A stretch of 64,000 nt of DNA from an uncultured Desulfuromonas sp. (GCF_963676955.1 NZ_OY781461.1:568001-632000); one strand, 5' to 3'. Positions 44,749 to 54,530 are shown, numbered from the stretch's first letter. A program made the numbers and translations. The notes: generated by a model not told the origin, from the sequence alone.

Positions 44749-45246
44749 TTAGCTGAACAGATTGTCGATATCATCGTCGGTTATCTCCGCGAACGGATTG
44801 GTTCGCTCCCGACCACTCGCCTGGTCACTGCTTTTTGAGCTGATGTCGTCAAACAACGCTTCAAGGGCCATACTGGCCTTTTTGACCCGAAGCCGTACCA
44901 GCCCCAGAGAACTGCGTTCATCAAAAATAATTACCAGGATGACGCGCCCGCCGACAATGGAGATATGGATATTGTCTTTCTCCCCTTCGTGAAACTGGAT
45001 GGCAAATTCTTTTTCTCCGACCAGCTTGGCCAAACCTCCGGTAGCGGCAATATTCCCTGCGGTCAACGATGCCAGACTGGTCGTGTCCATGCCGCTGACA
45101 TCGCCGGACGTCGCGATCATCTGACCGTTTTTATCCACCAGATAGATGGATTTTGCGTTGGACGCTTTTAGAAGATTATCAAGTATTTCTTTTACTTTGA
45201 CGACTTCGTCATCGTAAAGAACAAAGGTAGCCTGAGAGCCAAACAT
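44749..45246 (-). CDS. mglB: MglB-like roadblock/LC7 protein
   Basis: A 165-aa roadblock/LC7 domain protein ([40 protein letters not shown]) with an acidic C-terminal tail. In characterised systems it is the GAP for MglA. The ATG at 45246 gives the family start; a longer frame to 45261 is possible. The promoter likely lies within about 150 bp upstream, where the group II intron 3' end also maps (45403). Confidence 0.9.
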   Translation of the reverse strand: MFGSQATFVLYDDEVVKVKEILDNLLKASNAKSIYLVDKNGQMIATSGDVSGMDTTSLASLTAGNIAATGGLAKLVGEKEFAIQFHEGEKDNIHISIVGGRVILVIIFDERSSLGLVRLRVKKASMALEALFDDISSKSSDQASGRERTNPFAEITDDDIDNLFS

Positions 45247-45447
45247 GCGCAGTCTCCCCAAAGGTCATGGTTTGTCGGCTTATGCCAGAGGTTTAAAAAA
45301 CCCAGACATTCGTTATAGCATCTCGTCTATCTGCCGCGCAACATCATTAAGGCGGGCTGAACAAAACATTAACTCAATGCGAACGTCTTTATCGCCAATC
45401 GAGTAGGGTGAGGTGAGATGGTCAATTCTCACCTCATCCCTCTCACA

Positions 45448-45478
45448 GAACCGTGCGTACGGGCCTCGTACACGGCTC
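45448..45478 (-). ncRNA. Group II intron domain V
   Basis: GAGCCGTGTACGA and CGTACGCACGGTTC form the 34-nt catalytic hairpin of a group II intron on the minus strand, just downstream of the RT stop. Confidence 0.8.
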
Positions 45479-45494
45479 CTGTTCATTCTTCTCT

Positions 45495-46763
45495 CTAATA
45501 GCTCTGAGGCAGATAGCCCGTCTCTACTCTGCTTAGATCAAAAAGTCCCTGCTTTGCAAACCAGATGTTCGGCATTGCATAGTTGGCCAGGTTGCTGGCG
45601 GCATTGCGCCATGAGTTCATTTTGATGGCCTTGAACTCGCCCTGATAGCCTAGCTGCCGGAGTCTGCGGTGGAGCCGTTGCGGCTTTTTCCACAGTGTCA
45701 GCTGCTTGGCTCGCAGGCGTCGGCGAATCCACCGGGACAGTTTTCTGAACTGCTCGCGGCAGTTGGCTACCCGGAAGTAGTTGGTGAATCCACGCAGTAC
45801 CGGGTTCAGGTCGTGGATGACCTTGGCCAGATTGACTGGTGTATTGCGCCGGGTGATCCGCTTCACCTTGGCTTTGAACTGTCGAACCTTCTCGCTCTGT
45901 ATGCGTGTGTACCGGCTCGTGATGATGACTCCGAGATAGGGTACGCCTTCGCTGCTGTGAACAATCCGGCTCTTGCGTTCGTTGACCCTCAGGTGAAGGG
46001 TTTCTTCCAGATAGTTTCTTGCCACGTTGAAGGCGTTTTCCGCCCCGCTTCTTGATCCACACAGGATCAGGATATCGTCCGCGTAGCGGACGATTCGATG
46101 CCCTCGGTTTTTCATGTGCTGGTCGAAGGCGTCGAGGTAGACGTTGGCGATTAGCGGACTGATCACCCCGCCTTGGGGGCTCCCTTGTTCGCTTGCTTGC
46201 CAGCCGTCTTGCGTCATGTTCCCGCTTTGCAGAAACAGCCGAATTAATCCCAGTATGCTTCCATCGGTCACCCGGCGACGAATGCTCTGGATGATCTGGT
46301 CATGGTCTAGGGTGTCGAAGCATTTCGACAGGTCCATGTCCACCACCCAGCGCCGTTGGTAGCGCCTGATAAACAGGCTGGCTTTGGCGATCGCCTGATG
46401 GGCACTGCGGCCCGGACGATAACCGTAGCTGGACGGATGAAAGTCAGGATCAAAGATCGGCTGCAAGATGTCCAGCAGTGCCTGCTGGACGACACGGTCA
46501 CGAACCGTCGGGATTCCGAGCCGGCGGACGCCGCCGTCAGGCTTGGGGATTTCTACCCGCCTCACTGGCTTTGGTCGATAGCTCTTGTCCTTGAGTTCGC
46601 CCACAAGGGCGGCGATTTCTTCCGGCAGGTGGTCGGCAAAGTCCTCTACGCTCTGGCCGTCGATTCCGGCCTTGCCTTTGTTGGACCTGATTTTCGCGTA
46701 TGCCCGAAGTAGTCTCTGTTCGTGTAACAGCCGGTCGTAGAGACTGTAGTAAATTTTCGCCAT
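45495..46763 (-). CDS. ltrA: Group II intron reverse transcriptase/maturase
   Basis: A 422-aa protein. RT blocks show FDTLDHDQI, GSPQGGVISPLIANVYLDAF and the active site YADDILIL; a maturase (X) domain follows (KSRIVHSSEGVPYLGVII, then HDLNPVLRGFTNYFR). No C-terminal HNH endonuclease is present. It helps the intron splice and retrohome. The frame runs open to 46937 with 58 more residues, but those are polar, low-complexity and overlap intron RNA, so the ATG at 46763 is preferred. Confidence 0.88.
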   Translation of the reverse strand: MAKIYYSLYDRLLHEQRLLRAYAKIRSNKGKAGIDGQSVEDFADHLPEEIAALVGELKDKSYRPKPVRRVEIPKPDGGVRRLGIPTVRDRVVQQALLDILQPIFDPDFHPSSYGYRPGRSAHQAIAKASLFIRRYQRRWVVDMDLSKCFDTLDHDQIIQSIRRRVTDGSILGLIRLFLQSGNMTQDGWQASEQGSPQGGVISPLIANVYLDAFDQHMKNRGHRIVRYADDILILCGSRSGAENAFNVARNYLEETLHLRVNERKSRIVHSSEGVPYLGVIITSRYTRIQSEKVRQFKAKVKRITRRNTPVNLAKVIHDLNPVLRGFTNYFRVANCREQFRKLSRWIRRRLRAKQLTLWKKPQRLHRRLRQLGYQGEFKAIKMNSWRNAASNLANYAMPNIWFAKQGLFDLSRVETGYLPQSY

Positions 46764-47516
46764 CTCTTGTGCTTCCTGCGTTTTCCTTCCTCGACGGTGA
46801 GCGCGTTTTGCCTGCCCTTCCTGGCCCGAGTGCCGACCTTTTCTATCCCGATGGGCAATATGGCTGCGGCATGGTTCGGGTTGCTTGGACGTGGACGGTT
46901 CGTTGCGGCAGTCTGCTTTCCCCTCAACCGCATGCAACGTACCTCGCCTCGTCAGGCGACTTCGTGTCCGGCCCTACGCCTTGCCGTCGTTTCCGGAAAC
47001 TTTCGAATGAACTTCATCCCTTCGCGTTCTGATGAGGCTTTTGGCGCTCACCAGCCCCTGACGACTGAGCGACAGGTCATCCCGGTTTTATCCTCCAGTC
47101 TGTTACCAGCTTTCTCAGGCCGGGACTTCTTCACTACTACGGATTCATCTGCCACCTCGCACCGCGTCGAAAGACCTTGAGTCTCCTCTTGTGCCTTTCT
47201 TACCCGACGCCTTGACCGACAGCTTCGGGACAATACGAGGCTTCCCCAGTTACCTTCCGGCTCCCGGTAAACTACCCCATCCTCAATCACGCTACGGGGT
47301 ACGATCAGGTATCGGGCTTCGCGTTATTTAGCACGCTTACCCCCCCCCGTAGCGCCGAATCAGGTTCGCTTGCGCTATGTGCAGTTTACTTCCTATCGCT
47401 TCCTTCAGACCCTGCCGTTGCCAGAAACGCCCTTGCGATTCGGATTGTCTTCCCCCTGATCGGGGCGACGCCTGTTTCTTTCAACAGGCCGGGTTTGCCA
47501 GCTCCGCTGGGCAAAC
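46764..47516. other. Intron 5' RNA region and intergenic DNA before nifJ terminator
   Basis: No protein gene is supported. The RT-proximal part is probably intron domains I-IV. Further right are a run of nine C (47340-47348), arms CGCTACGGGG and CCCCGTAGCG (47290-47299, 47345-47354), and two small hairpins on the minus strand: GTTTGCC/GGCAAAC-like and CCTGTT/AACAGG. Confidence 0.4.
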
Positions 47517-47553
47517 TAAAAAAAGCTCCCGAAGAATCCTTCGGGAGCTTTTT
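47517..47553. terminator. Terminator downstream of nifJ
   Basis: AGCTCCCGAAG (47524-47534) pairs with CTTCGGGAGCT (47539-47549) around an AATC loop. A-run to the left and T-run to the right make it bidirectional. Confidence 0.9.
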
Positions 47554-47574
47554 AATGTCACAGTCAGGACCGGC

Positions 47575-50500
47575 TTACTTGCCGCAATCCGGATCCATGT
47601 CGGCCAGTTTCTTATACAGATCGAAACGGGCTGAGGTTTCCTTGGTGGCCTGAGTCATCAGACGCTCAGCCACTTCCGGTTGAGCTTTCTTGAGGACGCG
47701 GAAACGGTTTTCACCGTAGGCATAATCCTCAAAGGTGATGCTCGGATCCTTGCTGTCGAGTTGCAGCGGGTTCTTACCTTGCTCGGACAGACGGGGATCG
47801 TAGCGGAACAACGGCCAGTGACCGGAGTTAACCGCTTTTTTACACTCGTCAACGGCGGTGGTCATGTTGATGCCGTGGGCGATGCAGTGGCTGTACGCCA
47901 GGATGATGGACGGACCATCATAGGCTTCGGCCTCGAGGAACGCCTTGACGCACTGCGCCGGATTGGCCATGGACACCTTGGCGACATAGATGTTGCCGTA
48001 GGTCATGCTGATCATGCCGAGGTCTTTTTTGCCCATGCGCTTACCACCGGCGGCGAATTGAGCGACGGCGCCGAGCGGAGTGGCCTTGGACGCCTGGCCA
48101 CCGGTGTTGGAGTAGACCTCGGTGTCGAGAACCAGGACGTTGACGTTTTCGCCGGAGGCGAGAACGTGATCGAGACCGCCGTAACCGATGTCATAGGCCC
48201 AGCCGTCACCACCGACGATCCACACGGATTTCTCAACCAGGTAGTCGGCGACGGACAGCAACTGCTTGGAGTGGTTGTCCGGGCATTTTTCCAGACCGGC
48301 CTTCAACGTCGCCACGCGGGCACGTTGCGCTTCAATGCCTTCCTGTGTGCTTTGGTCGGCACCCTGGATCTCTTTAATCAGGTCGGCATATTCGCTGCCG
48401 GCCTTGCACAGTTGCTCTGATGCGCCGGCGAGCAGCTCCTGAGCGTACTCTTTGAACTTGTCCACGGACAGACGCATGCCGTAACCGAACTCGGCGTTAT
48501 CCTCGAACAGGGAGTTACTCCATGCCGGACCCAGGCCGTCCTTACGGGTGGTCCAAGGCGTGGTGGGCAGGTTACCACCGTAGATGGAGGAACAACCGGT
48601 GGCGTTGGCAATCAGGGCACGGTCGCCGAACAGCTGGGAGAGCAGCTTGACGAACGGCGTCTCGCCACAACCGGCACAGGCCCCGGAGAACTCAAAGGTC
48701 GGCGGCAGGAACTGGCTGCCTTTGAGGGTCTGACGCTTGAACAGTTTCTCATCGGTGTCGGGCAGATCAAGGAAGAACTCCCAGTTGGCGGCTTCGGCTT
48801 CACGCAACGGCGCCTGGAAGGTCATGTTGATGGCTTTCTTGCCGTCCTCTTCTTTGCTCTTGGCCGGGCAGTTGTGAACACAGGCGCCACAACCGGTGCA
48901 GTCCTCAGGAGCGACCTGCAGGGTGAACTTCATGCCGGCCATCTCTTTGCCTTTGGCGTCAACGGACTTGAACGTCGCCGGAGCACCGTCAAGCTCAGCC
49001 GCATCGTAGGCCTTCATACGGATGGCGGCATGGGGGCAGACGAAGGAACAGATACCACATTGAATACACAGGTCCTGCTCCCAGACCGGAATGTTTACGG
49101 CGATGTTGCGCTTCTCGTACTTGGCGGTGCCGGTCGGGAAGGTACCATCGCTCGGCATGGCGGAGATGGGTAGATCCTGGCCTTTGCCTTCGATGATGGC
49201 GGCGGTGGTGTTCTTGACGAACGCCGGAGCCTCACCCTCGATGGCACCATGAATGCGCAGACCACTGTCAACAGCGCCCGGGGTTACCTCATGAATCTCT
49301 TCCAGGGCGCGATCAACCGCTGCCTGGTTCATGGCGACCACTTTTTCACCCGCTTTGCCGTAGGACTTGACGATGGCGTCCTTGATTTCAGCAACGGCGG
49401 TTTCCAGCGGAATAATGCCGGAGATCTTGAAGAAGGCGGTCTGCATGATGACGTTGATGCGGGGACCGAGGCCGATTTCCTCACCGAGGTGCACGCCGTC
49501 AATGACATAGAACTTCAGCTTCTTGTCGACGATCTGCTGCTGAACTTCTTTGGGGATGTTATTCCAGATCTCATCCTTGCCGTAAGGGCTGTTGAGCAGG
49601 AAGGTGCCGCCCTCGTTGATGTTGCTGAGGATGTCGTACTTCTCAAGGAAGGAGAAGTTGTGACAGGCGATGAAGTCGGCACTGTCGATCAGGTAAGGCG
49701 ACTTGATGGCCTTCTTACCGAAACGCAGGTGACTGGTGGTCATGCTGCCGGCTTTTTTGGAGTCATAGACGAAGTAAGCCTGAACCTTGTTGTCCGTGGT
49801 CTCGCCGATGATCTTGATGGAGTTCTTGTTGGCACCAACGGTGCCGTCGGAACCCAGGCCGTAGAACATGGCGGCGTAGCAATCGGAAGGTACTTTGTAC
49901 GCCGGATCGAAATCGAGGCTGTTGCCGGTGACGTCGTCTTTGATACCGACGACATAGTGGTTCTTCGGCTGGGCGGCATCGAGGTTGTCGAACACGGACT
50001 TGGCCATGCCCGGAGTAAACTCGTAAGAGCCGAGACCGAAACGGCCGCCGACGATGCGGGGGTAGCCTTCGCCTTTGTAGATACCTTCTTCCATGGCCTC
50101 GCCGATGGCGGTACGTACCGCCTGGTAGAGCGGCTCACCGAGGGAACCGGGCTCTTTGGTGCGATCGAGAACGGCAACTTTCTTGACGGTGGCGGGCATG
50201 GCTTCGGCAAAGGCCTTGGTCGGGAACGGCAGGAACAGGCGAACTTTAAGCACGCCGACCTTTTCGCCCTGAGAGGCCATGTACTCGACCAGCTCCTCAA
50301 CGGTGTCGGCGCCGGAGCCCATGACAACGATCACTTTCTCGGCGTCCGCAGCACCCACATAATCGACCAGGTTATACTGACGGCCGACCAGTTTGGCCAG
50401 TTTATCCATTTCGCCTTGCAGCACGTCGGGAATGGACTCGTAGAATTTGGTGACGGTTTCACGACCCTGGAAGTAGACGTCGGGATTCTGGGCAGTACCG

Positions 50501-51147
50501 CGCAGGACCGGATGATCCGGCGACAAAGCGCGGGCTTTGTGGGCACGCACCAGATCGTCGTCGATCAGAGCACGCATATCATCCTGAGTCAGCTCTTCGA
50601 CTTTCTGTACTTCGTGGGAGGTGCGGAAACCGTCGAAGTAGTGCAAAAAGGGAATCCGGGTGCGCAGGGTGGCGGACTGGGCCAACAGGGCAAAGTCCAT
50701 GACTTCCTGAACGGTGTTGGAACACAGCATGCCCCAGCCGCAGGGGCGGCAGGACATGACGTCGGAGTGGTCGCCGAAGATGGACAGCGCCTGAGCGGAG
50801 ATGGCACGGGCTGACACATGGAACACCGTCGAGGTCAGCTCACCGGCAATCTTGTACATGTTGGGGATCATCAGCAGCAGACCTTGCGACGCGGTAAAGG
50901 TCGTGGTCAGTGCACCCGCCTGCAGAGCACCGTGAACCGCGCCGGACGCACCGCCCTCGGATTGCATCTCAACAACTTTGGGGATGGTGCCCCAGATGTT
51001 CTTTTCGCCCGCTGCACTTTTGGCATCGGAAATTTCGCCCATTACCGAAGACGGGGTGATGGGGTAAATCGCTACGACCTCATTGGTCGCATGAGCGACA
51101 TGAGCCGCGGCGGTATTGCCATCGATGTTTACCATCTTACGCGACAT
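47575..51147 (-). CDS. nifJ: Pyruvate:ferredoxin (flavodoxin) oxidoreductase
   Basis: A 1190-aa single-chain PFOR making acetyl-CoA and CO2 (or the reverse) with ferredoxin. The N-terminal alpha domain begins AAAHVAHATNEVVAIYPITP; a gamma domain follows; two [4Fe-4S] motifs are CIQCGICSFVCPHAA and CTGCGACVHNCPAK; the TPP-binding beta domain has CAGCGE and GDGWAYDIGYGG. The length matches the fused NifJ/Por family. AGGAGG precedes the ATG. It is monocistronic, with a strong terminator 20 bp past the stop. It is a central enzyme for anaerobic acetate/pyruvate metabolism. Confidence 0.96.
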   Translation of the reverse strand: MSRKMVNIDGNTAAAHVAHATNEVVAIYPITPSSVMGEISDAKSAAGEKNIWGTIPKVVEMQSEGGASGAVHGALQAGALTTTFTASQGLLLMIPNMYKIAGELTSTVFHVSARAISAQALSIFGDHSDVMSCRPCGWGMLCSNTVQEVMDFALLAQSATLRTRIPFLHYFDGFRTSHEVQKVEELTQDDMRALIDDDLVRAHKARALSPDHPVLRGTAQNPDVYFQGRETVTKFYESIPDVLQGEMDKLAKLVGRQYNLVDYVGAADAEKVIVVMGSGADTVEELVEYMASQGEKVGVLKVRLFLPFPTKAFAEAMPATVKKVAVLDRTKEPGSLGEPLYQAVRTAIGEAMEEGIYKGEGYPRIVGGRFGLGSYEFTPGMAKSVFDNLDAAQPKNHYVVGIKDDVTGNSLDFDPAYKVPSDCYAAMFYGLGSDGTVGANKNSIKIIGETTDNKVQAYFVYDSKKAGSMTTSHLRFGKKAIKSPYLIDSADFIACHNFSFLEKYDILSNINEGGTFLLNSPYGKDEIWNNIPKEVQQQIVDKKLKFYVIDGVHLGEEIGLGPRINVIMQTAFFKISGIIPLETAVAEIKDAIVKSYGKAGEKVVAMNQAAVDRALEEIHEVTPGAVDSGLRIHGAIEGEAPAFVKNTTAAIIEGKGQDLPISAMPSDGTFPTGTAKYEKRNIAVNIPVWEQDLCIQCGICSFVCPHAAIRMKAYDAAELDGAPATFKSVDAKGKEMAGMKFTLQVAPEDCTGCGACVHNCPAKSKEEDGKKAINMTFQAPLREAEAANWEFFLDLPDTDEKLFKRQTLKGSQFLPPTFEFSGACAGCGETPFVKLLSQLFGDRALIANATGCSSIYGGNLPTTPWTTRKDGLGPAWSNSLFEDNAEFGYGMRLSVDKFKEYAQELLAGASEQLCKAGSEYADLIKEIQGADQSTQEGIEAQRARVATLKAGLEKCPDNHSKQLLSVADYLVEKSVWIVGGDGWAYDIGYGGLDHVLASGENVNVLVLDTEVYSNTGGQASKATPLGAVAQFAAGGKRMGKKDLGMISMTYGNIYVAKVSMANPAQCVKAFLEAEAYDGPSIILAYSHCIAHGINMTTAVDECKKAVNSGHWPLFRYDPRLSEQGKNPLQLDSKDPSITFEDYAYGENRFRVLKKAQPEVAERLMTQATKETSARFDLYKKLADMDPDCGK

Positions 51148-51243
51148 GTGTTCCTCCTTTTAATGGTGTCAAAAACTTCGACGATCAACGCTGAACCGTC
51201 AAACCAGATATGTCCTTCATCACTTCACATGGAATCGGCTGCC

Positions 51244-51843
51244 TTACAGGTCACGACGACCTTCAATCGCCCGTCCGACAGTCGCATCATCAACATATTC
51301 AAGATCGCTGCCCATGGGAATCCCATGAGCCAGCCGTGTGATTCGCACCCCAAAGGGCTGCAACACCCGGCTCAGATACAGGGCCGTTGCTTCCCCTTCA
51401 ATGGAGAAATTGGTGGCGACAATCACCTCACTGAAATTTCCCTGCCGTACCCGTTCGACCAGTTCGGCAATCTTCAGATCCTCGGGGCCGACACCGTCCA
51501 ACGGCGACAACACCCCATGCAGCACATGATAGCGACCGCGATAGCTGTGACCCCGTTCAATGGCCATCAGGTCCTGCGGTTGCTCAACCACACACAGCAG
51601 GCTGTCATCACGACTGGTGCTGGTACACAACGGACAGGGGTCCTCTTCCGTCACGTGAAAGCAGGTCGAACAAAACCGAACACGCTGTTTCAGATTTTGA
51701 ATGGCATCGACCAGAGCCTGCGCCTGTTCCTCCGACTGCTGCATGACATAAAACGCCAGCCGGGTTGCTGTTTTACGTCCGATACCGGGGAACTTTCCCA
51801 GCTCCACGATCAATCGGTTCAATGAGGGAATTGAGTCTAGCAT
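51244..51843 (-). CDS. recR: Recombination protein RecR
   Basis: A 199-aa RecR. Helix-hairpin-helix (KFPGIGRKTATRLAFYVM), C4 zinc finger (CSTCFHVTEEDPCPLC) and Toprim domain (VVEQPQDLMAIE, ATNFSIEGEATALYL), with GSDLEYVDDATVGRAIEGR at the end. It works with RecO and RecF in loading RecA at gaps. It is the last gene of the conserved dnaX-ybaB-recR order; about 220 bp and a terminator separate it from ybaB, so it may have its own promoter. Confidence 0.96.
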   Translation of the reverse strand: MLDSIPSLNRLIVELGKFPGIGRKTATRLAFYVMQQSEEQAQALVDAIQNLKQRVRFCSTCFHVTEEDPCPLCTSTSRDDSLLCVVEQPQDLMAIERGHSYRGRYHVLHGVLSPLDGVGPEDLKIAELVERVRQGNFSEVIVATNFSIEGEATALYLSRVLQPFGVRITRLAHGIPMGSDLEYVDDATVGRAIEGRRDL

Positions 51844-52007
51844 GAAGTCCTCAGAAAATCCAACTATTTAAAATAGTGTTCTATTTTTTAACCAAAGTGT
51901 ACTTTTTTCAGCAAAAATAAAATTTAAAACGTATTTTACCATATCGTGTGCCGAAGAAAATACCTTTGTTAAACAAGGAGTTAACTCGCTGAAAACACAT
52001 AAACAAA

Positions 52008-52039
52008 AGCCACCATCGACGAAAGGCGCGATAGTGGCT
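52008..52039 (-). terminator. Terminator after ybaB
   Basis: AGCCACTATCG and CGATGGTGGCT (minus strand; 52029-52039 and 52008-52018) form a stem with one T-G pair, followed by TTTGTTT. Confidence 0.7.
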
Positions 52040-52066
52040 AATGTTCTAATTTCATATTAGATGACG

Positions 52067-52381
52067 TTAAAACAAACCGGGAATATTCATCCCGCCGGTT
52101 AATTTCGACATCTCCTGTTGCATGAGATCCTGGCTTTTGCGAACAGCTTCGTTGGTTGCCACCAGAATCAGGTCCTGCAACATATCGACATCCTGCGGGT
52201 CGACAACGCTCGGATCAATCTTGATTGACAGAACGTCCTGCTTGCCGTTGACCACAACCGTAACCATGCCGCCACCGGCACTGGCTTCGATCTCCTGCTT
52301 GGCCACCTCTTCCTGAATGCGCGCCATTTTCTGCTGCATTTGCTGGGCCTGCTTCATCATGTTTCCTAAGCCTTTTGCCAT
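52067..52381 (-). CDS. ybaB: YbaB/EbfC family nucleoid-associated protein
   Basis: A 104-aa DNA-binding dimer. The Gln/Met-rich N-terminal helix (MKQAQQMQQKMARIQEEV), VVVNGKQDVLSIKIDP and the final GGMNIPGLF are canonical. It binds DNA and is usually encoded between dnaX and recR, as here. The site GGAGAAAGTA precedes the ATG; dnaX ends 20 bp upstream. Confidence 0.95.
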   Translation of the reverse strand: MAKGLGNMMKQAQQMQQKMARIQEEVAKQEIEASAGGGMVTVVVNGKQDVLSIKIDPSVVDPQDVDMLQDLILVATNEAVRKSQDLMQQEMSKLTGGMNIPGLF

Positions 52382-52400
52382 TACTTTCTCCTTTTAAACG

Positions 52401-54200
52401 TTAAACAAAACCTTTATCAATCGGGGTCACCGATTCAATATCACCGGAAAATATTTCAATCGCCTTTTTCACCGTCGGGTGGGTCAGGGCGTCCTCACGC
52501 AAGCGTCGCTCGCGGTCGCTCTCCTTTTTTTTTTGCGTTTCTACCAGAGACGGCGGCCCGGAAGCGTCATTGGAGAGCGGCTGAATCTTCAGTTCCAGTT
52601 CCAGGCCATACAACTCGCGTACCAGCTGAGCCAAACGCTCTCGGGATTCAACATCATTCATCTGCTGCAGATGAAATGACGCCGCAGGGTAACCGATTAC
52701 CAGTTCCGGCAGCGCCATCTTCATCAGGCTGCCGTATTCCAACAGCGAGGCCAATGGCGGTGATTTTTCCCGAACTTGAGCCACCAGCTGCGACCAGTCG
52801 CTCGGCGCTGGACCACTGTGCGGCGCAGCAACGACAGGAGGTTCAACCGTCGCACCAGCAGGTTCGGCAACGACGGGCTCAATCGGTTGCGGTTCCTCAG
52901 GGGCCGTGACCGATGGGGCGGGTGATGGTGCAGGCTGTGGTGCAGCAACAGGCTCTGGTGCGAATGATGGCGCAGGCTGTGGTGAGGAAGATGACGTCGG
53001 CATCATCGCCGACACCGGCGCCTGGGGCGGTTGCGGCCGCGGAACCGTCCCAGTAGAATACCCCCCCTCCAGGGCTTCCACTTTGCGAATCAGCCCGGCA
53101 ATATCCTTCGCCGGCGGCAGACTCGCCGCTCGCACCAGGGTCATTTCGACCAACAGGCGCGGAAAAGAGGACGCCGCCAGTTCCGTTTCAACCTTGATCA
53201 GCATGCTGAGCAACCGTTGCCAGTCATCCTGGCCGGCCAAGGCACTCAGCGCCTTGAGGGCGTGAAGCTCGTCACCAAAAACACCCAGGTCTTCCTCGGG
53301 GTTTTCGACCAGAGAGCAGAGAATCGCCTGGCGTACCGTCTCAACCAACTCCTGACAGAACTGGCGAAAGGAATGGCCGAGATCATCCACACGTCGCACC
53401 ACGTTGAGCACCATGGAACAATCCTGACGCATGCAGCCTTCCAGCGCATCAAACAACAGACGCCGGTCCACCATGCCCAGCAATCCTTGGACATCTTCGT
53501 CAGCCACCTGTTCGGAGCAGAACGCCACCACCTGATCCAGCGTCGACAGGCTGTCGCGCATACTGCCGCCGCCGCGTTGAGCGATCAGCGCCAGGGCACG
53601 ATCCGAGATGGTAATATTCTCAGCATCGACAATACGCCGCAATTGAGCCACCACTTTCGGCGCGGGAATTTTACGAAAATCAAAACGCTGACAGCGCGAC
53701 AGAATCGTCACGGGAATCTTATGCGGTTCCGTGGTGGCAAAAATAAATTTAACGTGTTCGGGAGGTTCTTCGAGCGTCTTGAGCAGAGCATTAAAGGCAT
53801 TGATCGACAGCATGTGCACTTCGTCAATGATAAAGATCTTGTAACGACACTGGGACGGCATGTAGCGCAGAGTCTCACGCAGTTCGCGCACATCATCAAC
53901 GCCGGTATTGGACGCCCCGTCGATCTCAAACACATCGACACTGTGGCCGCTGGAGATCTCTTCACAATGTTGACAGTGATTACAGGGTTCCGCCGAGGGC
54001 CCGTTTTCGCAGTTCAACGCTTTGGCGAGAATCCGCGCTGCCGAGGTTTTGCCGACACCACGTGCCCCGGTAAACAGAAACGCATGATGGACACGACCAC
54101 TGGCAATGGCATTGGCCAATGTACGACTGACATGTTCCTGGCCAACCAGATCAGCAAATGTTTGCGGACGCCACTTTCGCGCCATAACCAGATAGGACAT
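52401..54200 (-). CDS. dnaX: DNA polymerase III subunits gamma and tau
   Basis: A 599-aa clamp-loader ATPase. Walker A GARGVGKTS, a C4 zinc module (CENGPSAEPCNHCQHC), Walker B IIDEVHML, and sensor 1 FIFATTEPHKIP. A Pro/Ala-rich linker follows (about 375-470), then a C-terminal tau-type domain. Near residue 556 the minus strand has ten consecutive A followed by G (52525-52534), a slippery sequence: a -1 shift meets a TGA within about 10 codons, giving a form lacking about 40 C-terminal residues. The ATG at 54200 is favoured by family alignment. Confidence 0.93.
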   Translation of the reverse strand: MSYLVMARKWRPQTFADLVGQEHVSRTLANAIASGRVHHAFLFTGARGVGKTSAARILAKALNCENGPSAEPCNHCQHCEEISSGHSVDVFEIDGASNTGVDDVRELRETLRYMPSQCRYKIFIIDEVHMLSINAFNALLKTLEEPPEHVKFIFATTEPHKIPVTILSRCQRFDFRKIPAPKVVAQLRRIVDAENITISDRALALIAQRGGGSMRDSLSTLDQVVAFCSEQVADEDVQGLLGMVDRRLLFDALEGCMRQDCSMVLNVVRRVDDLGHSFRQFCQELVETVRQAILCSLVENPEEDLGVFGDELHALKALSALAGQDDWQRLLSMLIKVETELAASSFPRLLVEMTLVRAASLPPAKDIAGLIRKVEALEGGYSTGTVPRPQPPQAPVSAMMPTSSSSPQPAPSFAPEPVAAPQPAPSPAPSVTAPEEPQPIEPVVAEPAGATVEPPVVAAPHSGPAPSDWSQLVAQVREKSPPLASLLEYGSLMKMALPELVIGYPAASFHLQQMNDVESRERLAQLVRELYGLELELKIQPLSNDASGPPSLVETQKKKESDRERRLREDALTHPTVKKAIEIFSGDIESVTPIDKGFV

Positions 54201-54385
54201 GAAAAGCACCCTTGGGCTAAACCTGAACCATTGCGTCTTTCAGGCTAAGGAAAATGATCGTGCGGCGCCGCCGGAGCGCCCCCACCGTGGGCCCTCAGTA
54301 TGCGGGGAATCACGGGCAAAATCAACGGCTATCCGTTATGCGAGTGCGGAAGCGGTGGAGCCAAAACAAAATTGCCGCCACAAGT

Positions 54386-54487
54386 GGCAGCCAGGCACCC
54401 CCGCGGCACACCGACTAAATCGTTACCGCTGCTCCCTTCCGGGCCTGACGGGGTTCGCGACCGTCCGTTGCGCGGGACCTGACTGCC
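54386..54487 (-). ncRNA. ffs: Signal recognition particle RNA (4.5S type)
   Basis: About 102 nt. The SRP core GTCAGGCCCGGAAGGGAGCA followed by GCGGTAACG is at the apex. The terminal arms GGCAGTCAGG and CCTGGCTGCC pair perfectly. It binds Ffh to target ribosomes to the membrane. Its place upstream of dnaX is conserved in many bacteria. Confidence 0.95.
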
Positions 54488-54530
54488 GCTTCTGACGGCA
54501 ATCGATTCCACCCTACAAACAAAAACAGCG

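Larger units (their letters stand above)
45403..47310 (-). mobile_element. Group II intron (5' boundary approximate)
   Basis: The 3' end is clear on the minus strand: domain V GAGCCGTGTACGAGGCCCGT.. (45448-45478) and a domain VI hairpin whose arms TGAGGTGAGA and TCTCACCTCA end in CCCTAC, near 45403. The reverse transcriptase ORF lies 5' of it. The roughly 550 bp ahead of the ORF have intron-like RNA segments. I could not fix the 5' GTGYG end; GTGCTAAATAACGC near 47330 and GTGATTGAGG near 47288 are candidates. It sits between the nifJ terminator and the mglB promoter. Confidence 0.75.

Noticed and set aside
46764-46937. N-terminal extension of the reverse transcriptase to 46937
   Set aside because: The 58 extra residues are low-complexity and overlap intron RNA. 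The ATG at 46763 gives the normal family length.
49249-50814. 521-codon open frame on the plus strand inside nifJ
   Set aside because: Antisense shadow of a GC-rich, strongly expressed gene. It has no family similarity and no start site.
54250-54385. Extended SRP RNA with Alu domain (6S type)
   Set aside because: The terminal arms close at 54386/54487. The sequence beyond shows no Alu-domain structure.
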